NCBI RefSeq assembly: GCF_007280575.1
Contig: NZ_VKJP01000014.1
Location: 1 to 44,902, forward strand
Reading direction: 5' to 3'
DNA: 44,902 bases
Source: Streptomyces benahoarensis
GTDB lineage: Bacteria > Actinomycetota > Actinomycetes > Streptomycetales > Streptomycetaceae
The notes beneath the pieces are model-generated. The model had not been told where the DNA came from. It saw only the letters and a list, made by a program, of their open reading frames with translations, and searched no databases. Of this stretch, positions 15,033 to 23,900 are shown in pieces; position 1 is the first letter of the stretch, and each line of letters begins with the position of its first letter. A program made the position numbers and the translations under genes.

Positions 15033-17270
15033 TTAGGGAAGTTGAGCGACCGCCACCGCTCCGGCGAGTCGGTGATCGAGCGCCGTACACCGCCGACCGG
15101 CGGACACCGTGCGCACGGCCTGCCCCAGAGCCCTCCGGGACCCCACCAGCACCACCAAGCGTTTTGCCCGAGTTATCGCGGTATACAGCAGATTTCGCTG
15201 CAACATCATCCAGGCGCCCGTGGTGACCGGAATCACCACCGCCGGATACTCGCTCCCCTGGGAGCGATGGATCGTCACCGCATAGGCGTGCGCCAGCTCG
15301 TCCAGCTCGTCGAAGTCGTACGGAACCTCCTCGTCCTCGTCGGTACGCACCAGGAGACGCTGGTCATCGGTGTTCATATCCGTGACCACGCCGACCGTGC
15401 CGTTGAAGACGCCGTTGCGGCCCTTCTCGTAGTTGTTGCGGATCTGGGTGACCTTGTCGCCCACCCGGAAGACCCGGCCGCCGAAGCGGCGCTCCGGCAC
15501 CTCCGGGCGCGCCGGGGTCACCGCCTGCTGGAGCAGGGCGTTGAGCGCGCCCGCCCCGGCCGGTCCGCGGTGCATCGGGGCGAGCACCTGGATGTCCCGC
15601 CGGGCGTCCAGCCCGAAGGTCGCGGGAATGCGGCGGGCCGCCACGTCGACGGTCAGCCGTCCGGCCGCCTCGGTGTCCTCCTCGGCGAAGAGGAAGAAGT
15701 CCGGCAGGCCCTGGGTCAGCGGCGGCCGTCCGGCGTTGACGCGGTGCGCGTTGGTCACCACACCGGACTGCTGGGCCTGGCGGAAGATCCTGGTCAGCCG
15801 CACACACGGCACCGGGCCACCGTCGGCGAGCAGATCCCGCAGCACCTCCCCCGCCCCGACCGACGGCAGCTGGTCGACGTCGCCCACCAGCAGCAGATGG
15901 GCGCCCGGCGGGACCGCCTTGACCAGCTTGTTGGCGAGCAGCAGATCGAGCATGGACGCCTCGTCGACCACCACCAGATCGGCCTCCAGCGGCCGGTCGG
16001 CGTCGTACGCGGCGTCCCCGCCGGGCTTCAGCTCCAGCAGCCGGTGGACGGTCGACGCCTCCGCGCCCGTCAGCTCCGCCAGCCGTTTGGCGGCCCGCCC
16101 CGTCGGCGCGGCCAGCACCACCCGGGCCTTCTTGGCGCGGGCCAGCTCGACCACCGACCGGACCGTGAACGACTTGCCGCAGCCCGGGCCGCCGGTGAGC
16201 ACCGCCACCTTGCGGGTCAGCGCGAGGCGCACCGCGTCCTGCTGCTCCGGCGCCAGCTCGGCGCCCGTACGCCGCGCCAGCCAGGCCAGCGCGCGCTCCC
16301 AGTCGACGTCCCCGAAGACGGCCAGCCGGTCCTCGGGGGTGCGCAGCAGCCGCGTCAGCCGACCGGCCAGGGACAGCTCGGCGCGATGGAAGGGCACCAG
16401 GTAGACGGCGGTGACGGGCTCCTCGCCGCCGCCCTGGGGGATCTTCTCGCGCACCACGCCCTCCGGGTCCGCCGCCAGCTCGGCCAGGCAGTCGATGACC
16501 AGGCCGGTGTCCACCTGCAGCAACTTCACGGCGTCCGCGATCAGTTGTTCCTCGGGCAGGAAGCAGTGCCCTTGGTCCGCCGACTGCGACAGGGCGTACT
16601 GGATACCGGCCCGGACCCGCTCCGGGCTGTCGTGCGGGATGCCGACCGCCTGGGCGATGCGGTCGGCCGTCAGGAAGCCGATGCCCCAGACGTCGGCCGC
16701 CAGCTGATAGGGCCGCTCGCGCACCACGGTGACGGCATCGTCCGCGTACTTCTTGTAGATGCGTACGGCGAGAGAGGTGGAGACGCCGACGCCCTGGAGG
16801 AAGACCATCACCTCCTTGATCGCCTTCTGCTCCTCCCACGCGGCGGCGATCATCTTCATCCGCTTCGGGCCGAGACCGGGCACCTCTATGAGGCGCTGCG
16901 CCTGCTCCTCGATGATGTCGAGCGTGCCCGCGCCGAAGTGCTCGGTGATGCGGTCGGCGATGCGCGGGCCGATGCCCTTGATCAGGCCGGATCCGAGATA
17001 GCGGCGGATGCCCTGGACCGTGGCGGGCAGGACGGTGGTGTAGTTCTCGACGGTGAACTGCTTGCCGTACTGCGGGTGGGAGCCCCAGCGGCCCTCCATC
17101 CGCAGGGATTCGCCGGGCTGCGCGCCCCACAGCGCCCCGACGACGGTCAGCAGCTCGCCCGCGCCGCGGCCGGTGTCGACCCGCGCGACGGTGTAGCCGC
17201 TCTCCTCGTGGGCGTAGGTGATCCGCTCCAGGACCCCTTCGACCACCGCTGCGTTGACCGCGTTGCCCAT
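15033..17270 (-). CDS. recD2: RecD2-like ATP-dependent DNA helicase
   Basis: 745 residues, SF1B helicase of the RecD2 group (RecD-like but in organisms without RecBC), a 5'-3' helicase in DNA repair. Layout: an N-terminal OB-like and helix-hairpin-helix region (GSGLIKGIGPRIADRI, LIEVPGLGPKRMK, GIGFLTADRIAQAVG), then motif I GGPGCGKSFT, Walker B DEASMLD, motif III VGDVDQLPSVGAGEVL, the arginine motif LTRIFRQ, and C-terminal HRSQGSEYPAVVIPV and LYTAITRAKRLVVLVG. The ATG at 17270 has only a short GGAGC 1-5 nt upstream; a longer frame to 17390 lacks homology. Divergent from the GH3 gene. Annotation as TraA/RecD exonuclease V alpha is common but likely misleading. Confidence 0.88.
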   Translation of the reverse strand: MGNAVNAAVVEGVLERITYAHEESGYTVARVDTGRGAGELLTVVGALWGAQPGESLRMEGRWGSHPQYGKQFTVENYTTVLPATVQGIRRYLGSGLIKGIGPRIADRITEHFGAGTLDIIEEQAQRLIEVPGLGPKRMKMIAAAWEEQKAIKEVMVFLQGVGVSTSLAVRIYKKYADDAVTVVRERPYQLAADVWGIGFLTADRIAQAVGIPHDSPERVRAGIQYALSQSADQGHCFLPEEQLIADAVKLLQVDTGLVIDCLAELAADPEGVVREKIPQGGGEEPVTAVYLVPFHRAELSLAGRLTRLLRTPEDRLAVFGDVDWERALAWLARRTGAELAPEQQDAVRLALTRKVAVLTGGPGCGKSFTVRSVVELARAKKARVVLAAPTGRAAKRLAELTGAEASTVHRLLELKPGGDAAYDADRPLEADLVVVDEASMLDLLLANKLVKAVPPGAHLLLVGDVDQLPSVGAGEVLRDLLADGGPVPCVRLTRIFRQAQQSGVVTNAHRVNAGRPPLTQGLPDFFLFAEEDTEAAGRLTVDVAARRIPATFGLDARRDIQVLAPMHRGPAGAGALNALLQQAVTPARPEVPERRFGGRVFRVGDKVTQIRNNYEKGRNGVFNGTVGVVTDMNTDDQRLLVRTDEDEEVPYDFDELDELAHAYAVTIHRSQGSEYPAVVIPVTTGAWMMLQRNLLYTAITRAKRLVVLVGSRRALGQAVRTVSAGRRCTALDHRLAGAVAVAQLP

Positions 17271-17437
17271 GCTCCGAACGGTACCGCCGGGGTCTGACAA
17301 CGCGGTCGGCCGGGATGTGCTCCCCCGGGACGCGGGGTTCTGACGGGCCGCCGAGAGACGAACGCCCGCCGGGCCGCCCGCCGGGCGCACGGCGCCGTCC
17401 GCGCCGCAACCGCCGGGCGGCGCCGGTCAACAGGTCA

Positions 17438-17466
17438 TTGACCGCGCGATACTTTCGGGCTATCCG
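17438..17466 (+). promoter_or_regulatory. Candidate promoter of GH3 gene
   Basis: TTGACC (17438-17443), 17-nt spacer, TATCCG (17461-17466), 54 nt before the ATG. The -10 lacks the final T, so this is tentative. Confidence 0.4.
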
Positions 17467-17520
17467 TGATCCTCCGAATGTCCCTCACTTCGCCGGGGAA
17501 GCCCGCCGGAAGGAACGCAC

Positions 17521-19341
17521 ATGCACTCCAGACGTGCCGTCCTCACCACCGCAGCCGCGGCCGCCGCCGCCTGCGCCGCGGGCACCGTTCCCGCGGCCGC
17601 CGCAAGCCCTGTCGCCGCCCGTCCCACCGCCGCCGCACGGGACCGGATGCGGCGTCTCATCGCCCGTATGACACCGGAGGAGAAGGCCGGTCAGCTCTTC
17701 GTGATGCGGGTCTACGGGCACTCCGCCACCGACCCGGACCCGGCCGACGTGGACGCCAACCGCAAGGAGATCGGCGTCGCCAACGCGGCCGAACTCATCG
17801 CGAAGTACCACGTCGGCGGCGTCATCTACTTCAGCTGGGCGCACAACACCCGCGATCCGCACCAGATCGCGGAGCTGTCCAACGGCATCCAGCGGGCGGG
17901 CGCCGCGCAGCGGCTGCCCGTCCCGCCGCTGATCTCCACCGACCAGGAGCACGGCATCGTCGCGCGGATCGGCGCGCCCGCCACCCTGCTGCCCGGCGCG
18001 ATGGCGCTCGGCGCCGGGGGCTCCCGCGCCGACGCCACGACGGCGGCGCGGATCAGCGGCGCCGAGCTGTACGCGATGGGCATCCGGCAGGACTTCGCCC
18101 CGGACGCCGACGTCAACGTCAACCCCGCCAACCCGATCATCGGCGTCCGGTCCTTCGGCTCCGATCCGCAGGCCGTGGCGCGGATGGTCACCGCCCAGGT
18201 ACGCGGCTACCAGGGCGCCGGGGTGGCCGCCTGCGCCAAGCACTTCCCCGGGCACGGTGACACCGACGTCGACAGCCACGTCGGGCTGCCCACCATCCAC
18301 CACACCGCCGAGGAGTGGGAGCGGCTGGACGAGCCGCCGTTCCGTGCCGCCGTGGCCGCCGGGATCGACGTGATCATGTCGGCGCACATCGTCGTCCCCG
18401 CCTTCGACCCCAGCGGGGACCCGGCGACCCTCTCGCACCCCATCCTCACCGGACTGCTGCGCGAACGGCTCGGCTACGACGGCGTGGTGATCACCGACTC
18501 CCTGGGCATGCAAGGCGTCCGCGAGAAGTACGGCGACGAACGGGTGCCGGTCCTGGCGCTCAAGGCGGGCGTCGACCAGCTGCTCAACCCGCCGGACCTC
18601 GCCGTCGCACACGCCGCCGTCGTCCGCGCGCTGAAGGATGGCGAGCTGCCCGAGGCCGACATCGACGCCAAACTGCTGCGCATCCTGCTGCTCAAGGAGC
18701 GCCGCGGCCTGTTCGCCGATCCGTACACCTCGCGGGCCGAGGTCGACCGGGTGGTGGGCGTCCGCCGCCATCTGGAGACGGCGGACGCGCTCGCCGACCG
18801 GACGACGACGCTGCTGCGCAACACCGGCGGGGTGCTGCCGCTCTCCCGCCGCCGCGAGCACCGGCTGCTGGTGGCGGGGGCGGACGCGGCCGCGCCGTCC
18901 GGGACGGGCGGGCCGCCCACCGGGGTGCTGGCCCGGGAACTGACCGGGCTCGGCTTCGCCGCGACCGCGCTGTCCACGGGCATGACACCGGACCGGGCGA
19001 TGATCGACGAGGTGGTGGCGTCGCTCGGCGAGCACGACGCCGCGGTCGTCGCGACGTACGACGTCACGCCCGGTTCTGCACAGCGCGCGCTCGTCGAGGC
19101 GCTGCTCGCCACGGGGAAGCCGGTGGTGCAGCTCGCGGTCCGCAATCCGTACGACATCGCGCAGCTCGACGGCGTACGGGCGGGGCTGGCGAGTTACGGG
19201 TGGACCGATGTCGAAGTGCGGGCGGCGGCGCGGGTGATCGCCGGGCGGCGGTCGCCGCGGGGGCGGCTGCCGGTGCCGGTGATGCGGGTCGACGCACCGG
19301 ACGAGGAGCTGTACCCGGTCGGCCACGGGCTGACGTACTGA
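17521..19341 (+). CDS. Secreted GH3 beta-N-acetylglucosaminidase
   Basis: 606 residues. The twin-arginine-like or Sec signal MHSRRAVLTTAAAAAAACAAG ends near AAAAS (about residue 29); the RRAVLTTAA context suggests possible Tat export. The GH3 N-domain has KHFPGHGDTDVDSH (about residues 240-253), the NagZ-type His-Asp acid/base loop, and VITDSLGM with the nucleophile Asp326. This marks N-acetylglucosaminidases rather than beta-glucosidases. A C-terminal alpha/beta sandwich domain follows (about residues 430-606). Likely cleaves GlcNAc or muropeptides outside the cell. GGAAGGAAC precedes the ATG. It is convergent with the S37 peptidase gene and shares its terminator. Confidence 0.88.
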   Translation: MHSRRAVLTTAAAAAAACAAGTVPAAAASPVAARPTAAARDRMRRLIARMTPEEKAGQLFVMRVYGHSATDPDPADVDANRKEIGVANAAELIAKYHVGGVIYFSWAHNTRDPHQIAELSNGIQRAGAAQRLPVPPLISTDQEHGIVARIGAPATLLPGAMALGAGGSRADATTAARISGAELYAMGIRQDFAPDADVNVNPANPIIGVRSFGSDPQAVARMVTAQVRGYQGAGVAACAKHFPGHGDTDVDSHVGLPTIHHTAEEWERLDEPPFRAAVAAGIDVIMSAHIVVPAFDPSGDPATLSHPILTGLLRERLGYDGVVITDSLGMQGVREKYGDERVPVLALKAGVDQLLNPPDLAVAHAAVVRALKDGELPEADIDAKLLRILLLKERRGLFADPYTSRAEVDRVVGVRRHLETADALADRTTTLLRNTGGVLPLSRRREHRLLVAGADAAAPSGTGGPPTGVLARELTGLGFAATALSTGMTPDRAMIDEVVASLGEHDAAVVATYDVTPGSAQRALVEALLATGKPVVQLAVRNPYDIAQLDGVRAGLASYGWTDVEVRAAARVIAGRRSPRGRLPVPVMRVDAPDEELYPVGHGLTY

Positions 19342-19348
19342 CGCGCGG

Positions 19349-19379
19349 GGCGCGCCCCTCCCGGGCGGAGGGGCGCGCC
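19349..19379. terminator. Bidirectional terminator between convergent genes
   Basis: Perfect 13-bp stem (GGCGCGCCCCTCC at 19349-19361 with its complement at 19367-19379) and a 5-nt loop, between the GH3 stop (19341) and the S37 stop (19421). It serves both strands. Confidence 0.85.
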
Positions 19380-19420
19380 GTATCGTTCCGCCAGATCGTG
19401 ACCGGCCCGGGATCCGGAGG

Positions 19421-20833
19421 TCAGGGGCGCAGCGGCGGGGTGCGGCGCAGCTCCTGCCGGTCCAGCTTCCGGTCGTAGGGGGCCTGTGCGGTGGCCTTGC
19501 CGTCGGTGGCGACGCCCGCCCACTTCAGGAGGGAGGCGGTGGCCTTCGTGCGGTCCGCGTCCTTGAGCTTGGCGATGTTGGAGCCGTGGTTGCCGCCGGG
19601 CACGGTGTAGACGGAGGAGTCCCGGGCGCCCTTGCCCAGTTCGAAGTGTTCCGAACTCCACGGGTCCCACTGGCCGTTGACGAACATCATCCGCTGCGCG
19701 TGGTGGCGCACCCAGCGGTCCACGTCGGGCATGGCGCGCTTGTCGAACCGCATCGGGATGTCACGCGGCACGAACGTCCGCGAGTTGTTGATGCCCGGGT
19801 ACTTCAGCAGGCCCTTGAGGTGCGGGTAGCCGTATCCGGGCTCACCGAGCTGCGTACCGGCCTGGTAGTAGTACGGCGTGTACGGCTCCACGCCCTGGTC
19901 GGTGTAGCTGTCGAAGCCGCCGACCTCGTCCATCCAGGTCCACAGCGCGTCGGTGGACACGTCCGGGGAAGGCACGTCCTTGCAGGCGGTGGCGGCGGGC
20001 TGGTACTGCCAGAAACCGAACTCCAGGTCCGTCACCAGCACTTCGTAGGCGCGGTCGACGGATCCGAAGAGGCGGAAGGTCTTCTTCTCCTTCTCGGCCC
20101 ACCGGGCGAACCGCTCGTCCATCTCGTCGCGGCGGTTGAGCGCCTCGCGGGTGAGGGCGTGCAGCGCCGTGCGGCACTCCGGCGTACCGACGGTGCGGAA
20201 GAACCGGTCGTACGCGGAGTCCTCGTCGTTGACGACGTCGTTGGGCGCGACGTAGGCGACGGTGCCGTTCATGTCGTCGGGGTGGAAGCGGCGGTAGTAC
20301 GTCGCCGTCATACCGCCCTTGCTGCCGCCGGTGGCGATCCAGTTCTTCCCGTAGATGCGGTGCAGCGCCTGGTAGATGCGGTGCTGGTCGTCGGCCGCCT
20401 GCCGGATGTCCAGCTTCTTCCAGTCGGCGGGCTGTGGCCGGGAGGGGGTGAAGTAACGGTATTCCAGGGAGACCTGGTTGCCGTCGATGATCTGCGTCGG
20501 CTCGCTGCGGGACGGGGTGGTGCTGACGTTGTAGCCCGAGGTGTAGAAGACGGTTGGGCGGTCGACCGCCTTGTGCAGCACGGTCAGCCGCTGCTCGAAC
20601 GTGCCCCGGGCGGGGTGACGGTGGTCGACCGGCTGGGTGTACGTGAGGACGAAGTAGCGGTAGCCGTCGACCGGCTTCTCCTCCACCAGGTGCATGCCCG
20701 GTATCGCGAGCAGGCGCTCCTTGATGTCCTGCGTCTCCGGCGCGGCGGTGGCAGCTCCGGCCGGGGCGGTGGTGGCGCCCGCCGTGCCGATCAGGACGGC
20801 AAGCGGCACCAGCCAGCTGAGCGTTCTTCGCAT
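19421..20833 (-). CDS. Secreted tripeptidyl aminopeptidase, family S37
   Basis: 470 residues. Signal peptide MRRTLSWLVPLAVLIGTAGATTAPAGA, cleaved near residue 28. The mature part matches the S37 Streptomyces tripeptidyl aminopeptidases that trim N-termini of secreted or mycelial proteins. The nucleophile elbow is TGGSKGGMTATYYRRFHPDD (Ser in GGSKGG), the acid is likely the Asp in FVNGQWDPWSSEHF, and the His is in VPGGNHGS. DWKKLDIRQAADDQHRIYQAL is typical of the family. GGGAGGGATC precedes the ATG. A TAGGTT -10 box lies on the minus strand at 20872-20867, 33 nt upstream of the start. Monocistronic. Confidence 0.88.
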   Translation of the reverse strand: MRRTLSWLVPLAVLIGTAGATTAPAGAATAAPETQDIKERLLAIPGMHLVEEKPVDGYRYFVLTYTQPVDHRHPARGTFEQRLTVLHKAVDRPTVFYTSGYNVSTTPSRSEPTQIIDGNQVSLEYRYFTPSRPQPADWKKLDIRQAADDQHRIYQALHRIYGKNWIATGGSKGGMTATYYRRFHPDDMNGTVAYVAPNDVVNDEDSAYDRFFRTVGTPECRTALHALTREALNRRDEMDERFARWAEKEKKTFRLFGSVDRAYEVLVTDLEFGFWQYQPAATACKDVPSPDVSTDALWTWMDEVGGFDSYTDQGVEPYTPYYYQAGTQLGEPGYGYPHLKGLLKYPGINNSRTFVPRDIPMRFDKRAMPDVDRWVRHHAQRMMFVNGQWDPWSSEHFELGKGARDSSVYTVPGGNHGSNIAKLKDADRTKATASLLKWAGVATDGKATAQAPYDRKLDRQELRRTPPLRP

Positions 20834-20866
20834 GATCCCTCCCCAGGGGTCGCGGAATTCGCGCCG

Positions 20867-20872
20867 AACCTA
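20867..20872 (-). promoter_or_regulatory. Candidate -10 box of the S37 peptidase gene
   Basis: TAGGTT on the minus strand fits TAGRNT exactly; the -35 region (GTCGGC at 17 nt) is poor. Predicted leader is about 27 nt. Confidence 0.35.
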
Positions 20873-20917
20873 CCTGGGGGGAATCGGGGCCGACCAGCAC
20901 CGATGGGTAACGCCTGT

Positions 20918-20944
20918 CCGGCGGGGGTTGGCGGCCCCCGCCGG
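20918..20944 (-). terminator. Hairpin after the ABC exporter gene
   Basis: CCGGCGGGGG (20918-20927) pairs with CCCCCGCCGG (20935-20944), 10 bp perfect, 7-nt loop, 7 nt beyond the stop. No U-run. Confidence 0.6.
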
Positions 20945-20951
20945 GCCGTGG

Positions 20952-23900
20952 TCAGATCCGCGCCGTCGCCTCCTCGCCGGCGAACGCGCGCCACAGGGCG
21001 GCGTAACGGCCGTCGAGGGCGAGGAGTTCGGCGTGGGTGCCGTCCTCGGCGACCCCACCGCGGTCCATCACCACGACCCGGTCGGCGCGCGCCGCGGTCG
21101 TCAGACGGTGCGCGACGACGAGCGTCGTACGGCGTCCGGCGAGCCGGTCGGTGGCCTGGTTGACGACGGCCTCGGAGGCGAGGTCGAGGGCTGCGGTGGC
21201 CTCGTCGAGCAGCAGGATGTCGGGGTCGACCAGTTCGGCGCGGGCCAGGGCCAGCAGCTGGCGCTGACCTGCGGAGAGGTTGCGGCCGCGCTCGGCGACC
21301 TCATGGAGGTAGCCGCCGTCGAGGGTGGCGATCATCGCGTGGGCGCCGACCGCGCGGGCCGCGGCCTCCACCTCGGCGTCGGTGGCGTCCGGCCGCCCGT
21401 AGGCGATGGCCTCGCGGACCGTACCGGCGAAGAGGTACGACTCCTGGGGGACGATGCCGAGGCGGTGGCGGTAGCCGGTGAGGTCCAGCTCCCGCAGGTC
21501 GGTGCCGTCGGCGCGGACGGCACCGGCGGTCGGGTCGTAGAAACGGGCGACCAGCTTGACGAGGGTGGACTTTCCGGCGCCGGTCTCGCCGACGAAGGCG
21601 ACGGTCTGCCCGGCGGGGATCGTCAGGTCGATGCCGGTCAGCGCCTGTTCGGTGCCCTCGCGCCGCGCACCGTAGTGGAAGTCCACGCCGTCGAAGGTGA
21701 TCTCGCCACGCAGCTCCGGCACCGGGCGGGGGTGTGCCGCGGCGGGGGTGGTGGTCGGCTCACGCAGCAGCTCCTGGATGCGGCCGAGCGAGACGGATGC
21801 CTGCTGGTAGCCGTCGAAGACCTGGGAGAGCTGCTGGACAGGGGCGAAGAACAGGTCGATGTAGAGGAGGTAGGCGACAAGCGCACCGGCCGTCAGGGTG
21901 CCCGCGCCGACCCGTCCGGCGCCGACGATCAGCACCAGGGCGGCGGCGACCGACGACAGCAGCTGCACGAACGGGAAGTACACCGATATCAGGAACTGGC
22001 CGCGGACCCGGGCCTGGCGGTAGGCGTGGCTGCGGTCGGCGAACCGCGCGGCGCCCATGCCCTCGCGCCGGAACGCCTGGACTATCCGCAGTCCGGCGAC
22101 GCTCTCCTGAAGGTCGCCGTTGACGACGCTGATCCGCTCACGGGCCAGCTCGTACGCCTTGACACTCTGCTTGCGGAAGAAGTACGTGCCGAGGATCAGC
22201 GGCGGGAGGGTGGCGAAGACGATCAGGGCCAGCTGGGCGTCGATGACGAGCAGCGCAACGAGGATGCCGCCGAAGGTCAGCACCGAGACGACGGCCGTGA
22301 CCAAGCCGGTCTGCAGGAACGTCGACAGTGCGTCGATGTCCGTGGTCATCCGCGTCATGATCTTGCCGGTGAGTTCGCGCTCGTAGTAGTCGAGGCCGAG
22401 ACGCTGGAGCTGGGCGAAGATCTTGACGCGGAGGGAGTACAGGACCCGCTCACCGGTACGGCCGGTCATCCTGTTGCCGCCGATCTGCGCGGCCCACTGG
22501 ACGAACACCGTCACCAGGGCGAGGAGCGCGGCCGTCCACACCCCGGCGAGCACCCCGCGGCGGACGCCTTCGTCGATGCCCTGCCGGATGAGGATCGGCA
22601 CCAGGAGACCGCCGAGGGCGTCCACGGCCACCAGGCCGAGGGCGATCAGCAGCGGTCCGCCGAAGCCGTGCAGCAGTTGTCGCAGGCCGTACGAGCCCTC
22701 GGCCGCGGCGGCCCGCTCCTCGTCGACGTCCGGGGTGTCGATGGCCGGCGGGAGCTCGGCGACCTGTTCGAGGAGTTCGGGGGTCGCTGCCGGTCCGATC
22801 GCTCCTTCCGGGGCGCCGTCGGTGTCGCGGCGGACCCACAGCTCGGGGGTGATGCCGTCGGGGCCGGGGGCGCGGCCCGGGGTGACGGGGTGGGCGCCAT
22901 CAGGGTGCGCGCCGTCGGGGCGGGCCGTCGCAGGGCCCGTGGGGAGTGGTTCGAGGAGGCCGGTCGCGGCGGATTCGCCGTCGAAGGCGCCCGCGACCTC
23001 ACCGGCCGGGTCGTGCGGGACGCTGCCCAGCTCGTCCGGGTCGGTCAGCAGGCTGCGGTAGAGGGGACAACGGTCGGTGAGTTCGTCCTGGGTGCCGATG
23101 TCGACGAGCCGGCCGCCGTCGAGCACGGCGACGCGGTCGGCGAGGGCCAGGGTGGAGGCGCGGTGGGCGATCAGCAGTGTCGTGCGGCCCGCCATCACCC
23201 CGCGCAGCGCTTCGTGGATCTCGTGCTCGACGCGGGCGTCGACGGCGGAGGTCGCATCGTCCAGTACCAGCAGCCGCGGGTCGGTGAGGATGGCGCGGGC
23301 GAGGGCTATGCGCTGCCGCTGCCCCCCGGAGAGCGTCAGGCCCTGCTCGCCGACCTTGGTGTCGTACCCCTCGGGCAGCGCGCTGATGAAGCCGTCGGCC
23401 TGCGCGGCGCGGGCGGCCGTACGGATCTGCTCGTCGGTGGCCTCCGGGTGGCCGTACGCGATGTTGTCGCGCACCGAGTCGGAGAAGAGGAAGCTGCTCT
23501 CGGGCACCAGGCCGATGACGGAGCGCAGCGACTCCAGGGTGAGGTCGCGGACGTCGTGGCCACCGATCAGGACGCGACCGGCGGTGACGTCGTAGAAGCG
23601 GGGCAGCAGCAGCGAGACGGTGGACTTGCCGCTGCCGGACCGGCCGACGACGGCGACGGTCTCCCCCGGGGCGATGCGCAGCGAGAAGCCGTCCAGTACG
23701 GGGCGGGGCGCGGTGGTGTCGCCTGGGGCGGGCCTCTCGGGGACGCCGGTGGCCAGGGCTCCGACGGCCTCGGCGTCGTACTCGGGCTCGGGCTCGGGCT
23801 CGGGCTCGGCGGTGGCGGCCTCGCCGTAGCCAAAGGTGACGGCGTCGAACTCGACGGTTGCGGGGGCGTCGGCGGGGAGTTCGTGGGCGTCGGGGCGCTC

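Noticed and set aside
15033..17270. Conjugative relaxase TraA
   Set aside because: Only the RecD-type helicase motifs are present; no MobA/MobL relaxase domain and no plasmid genes nearby.
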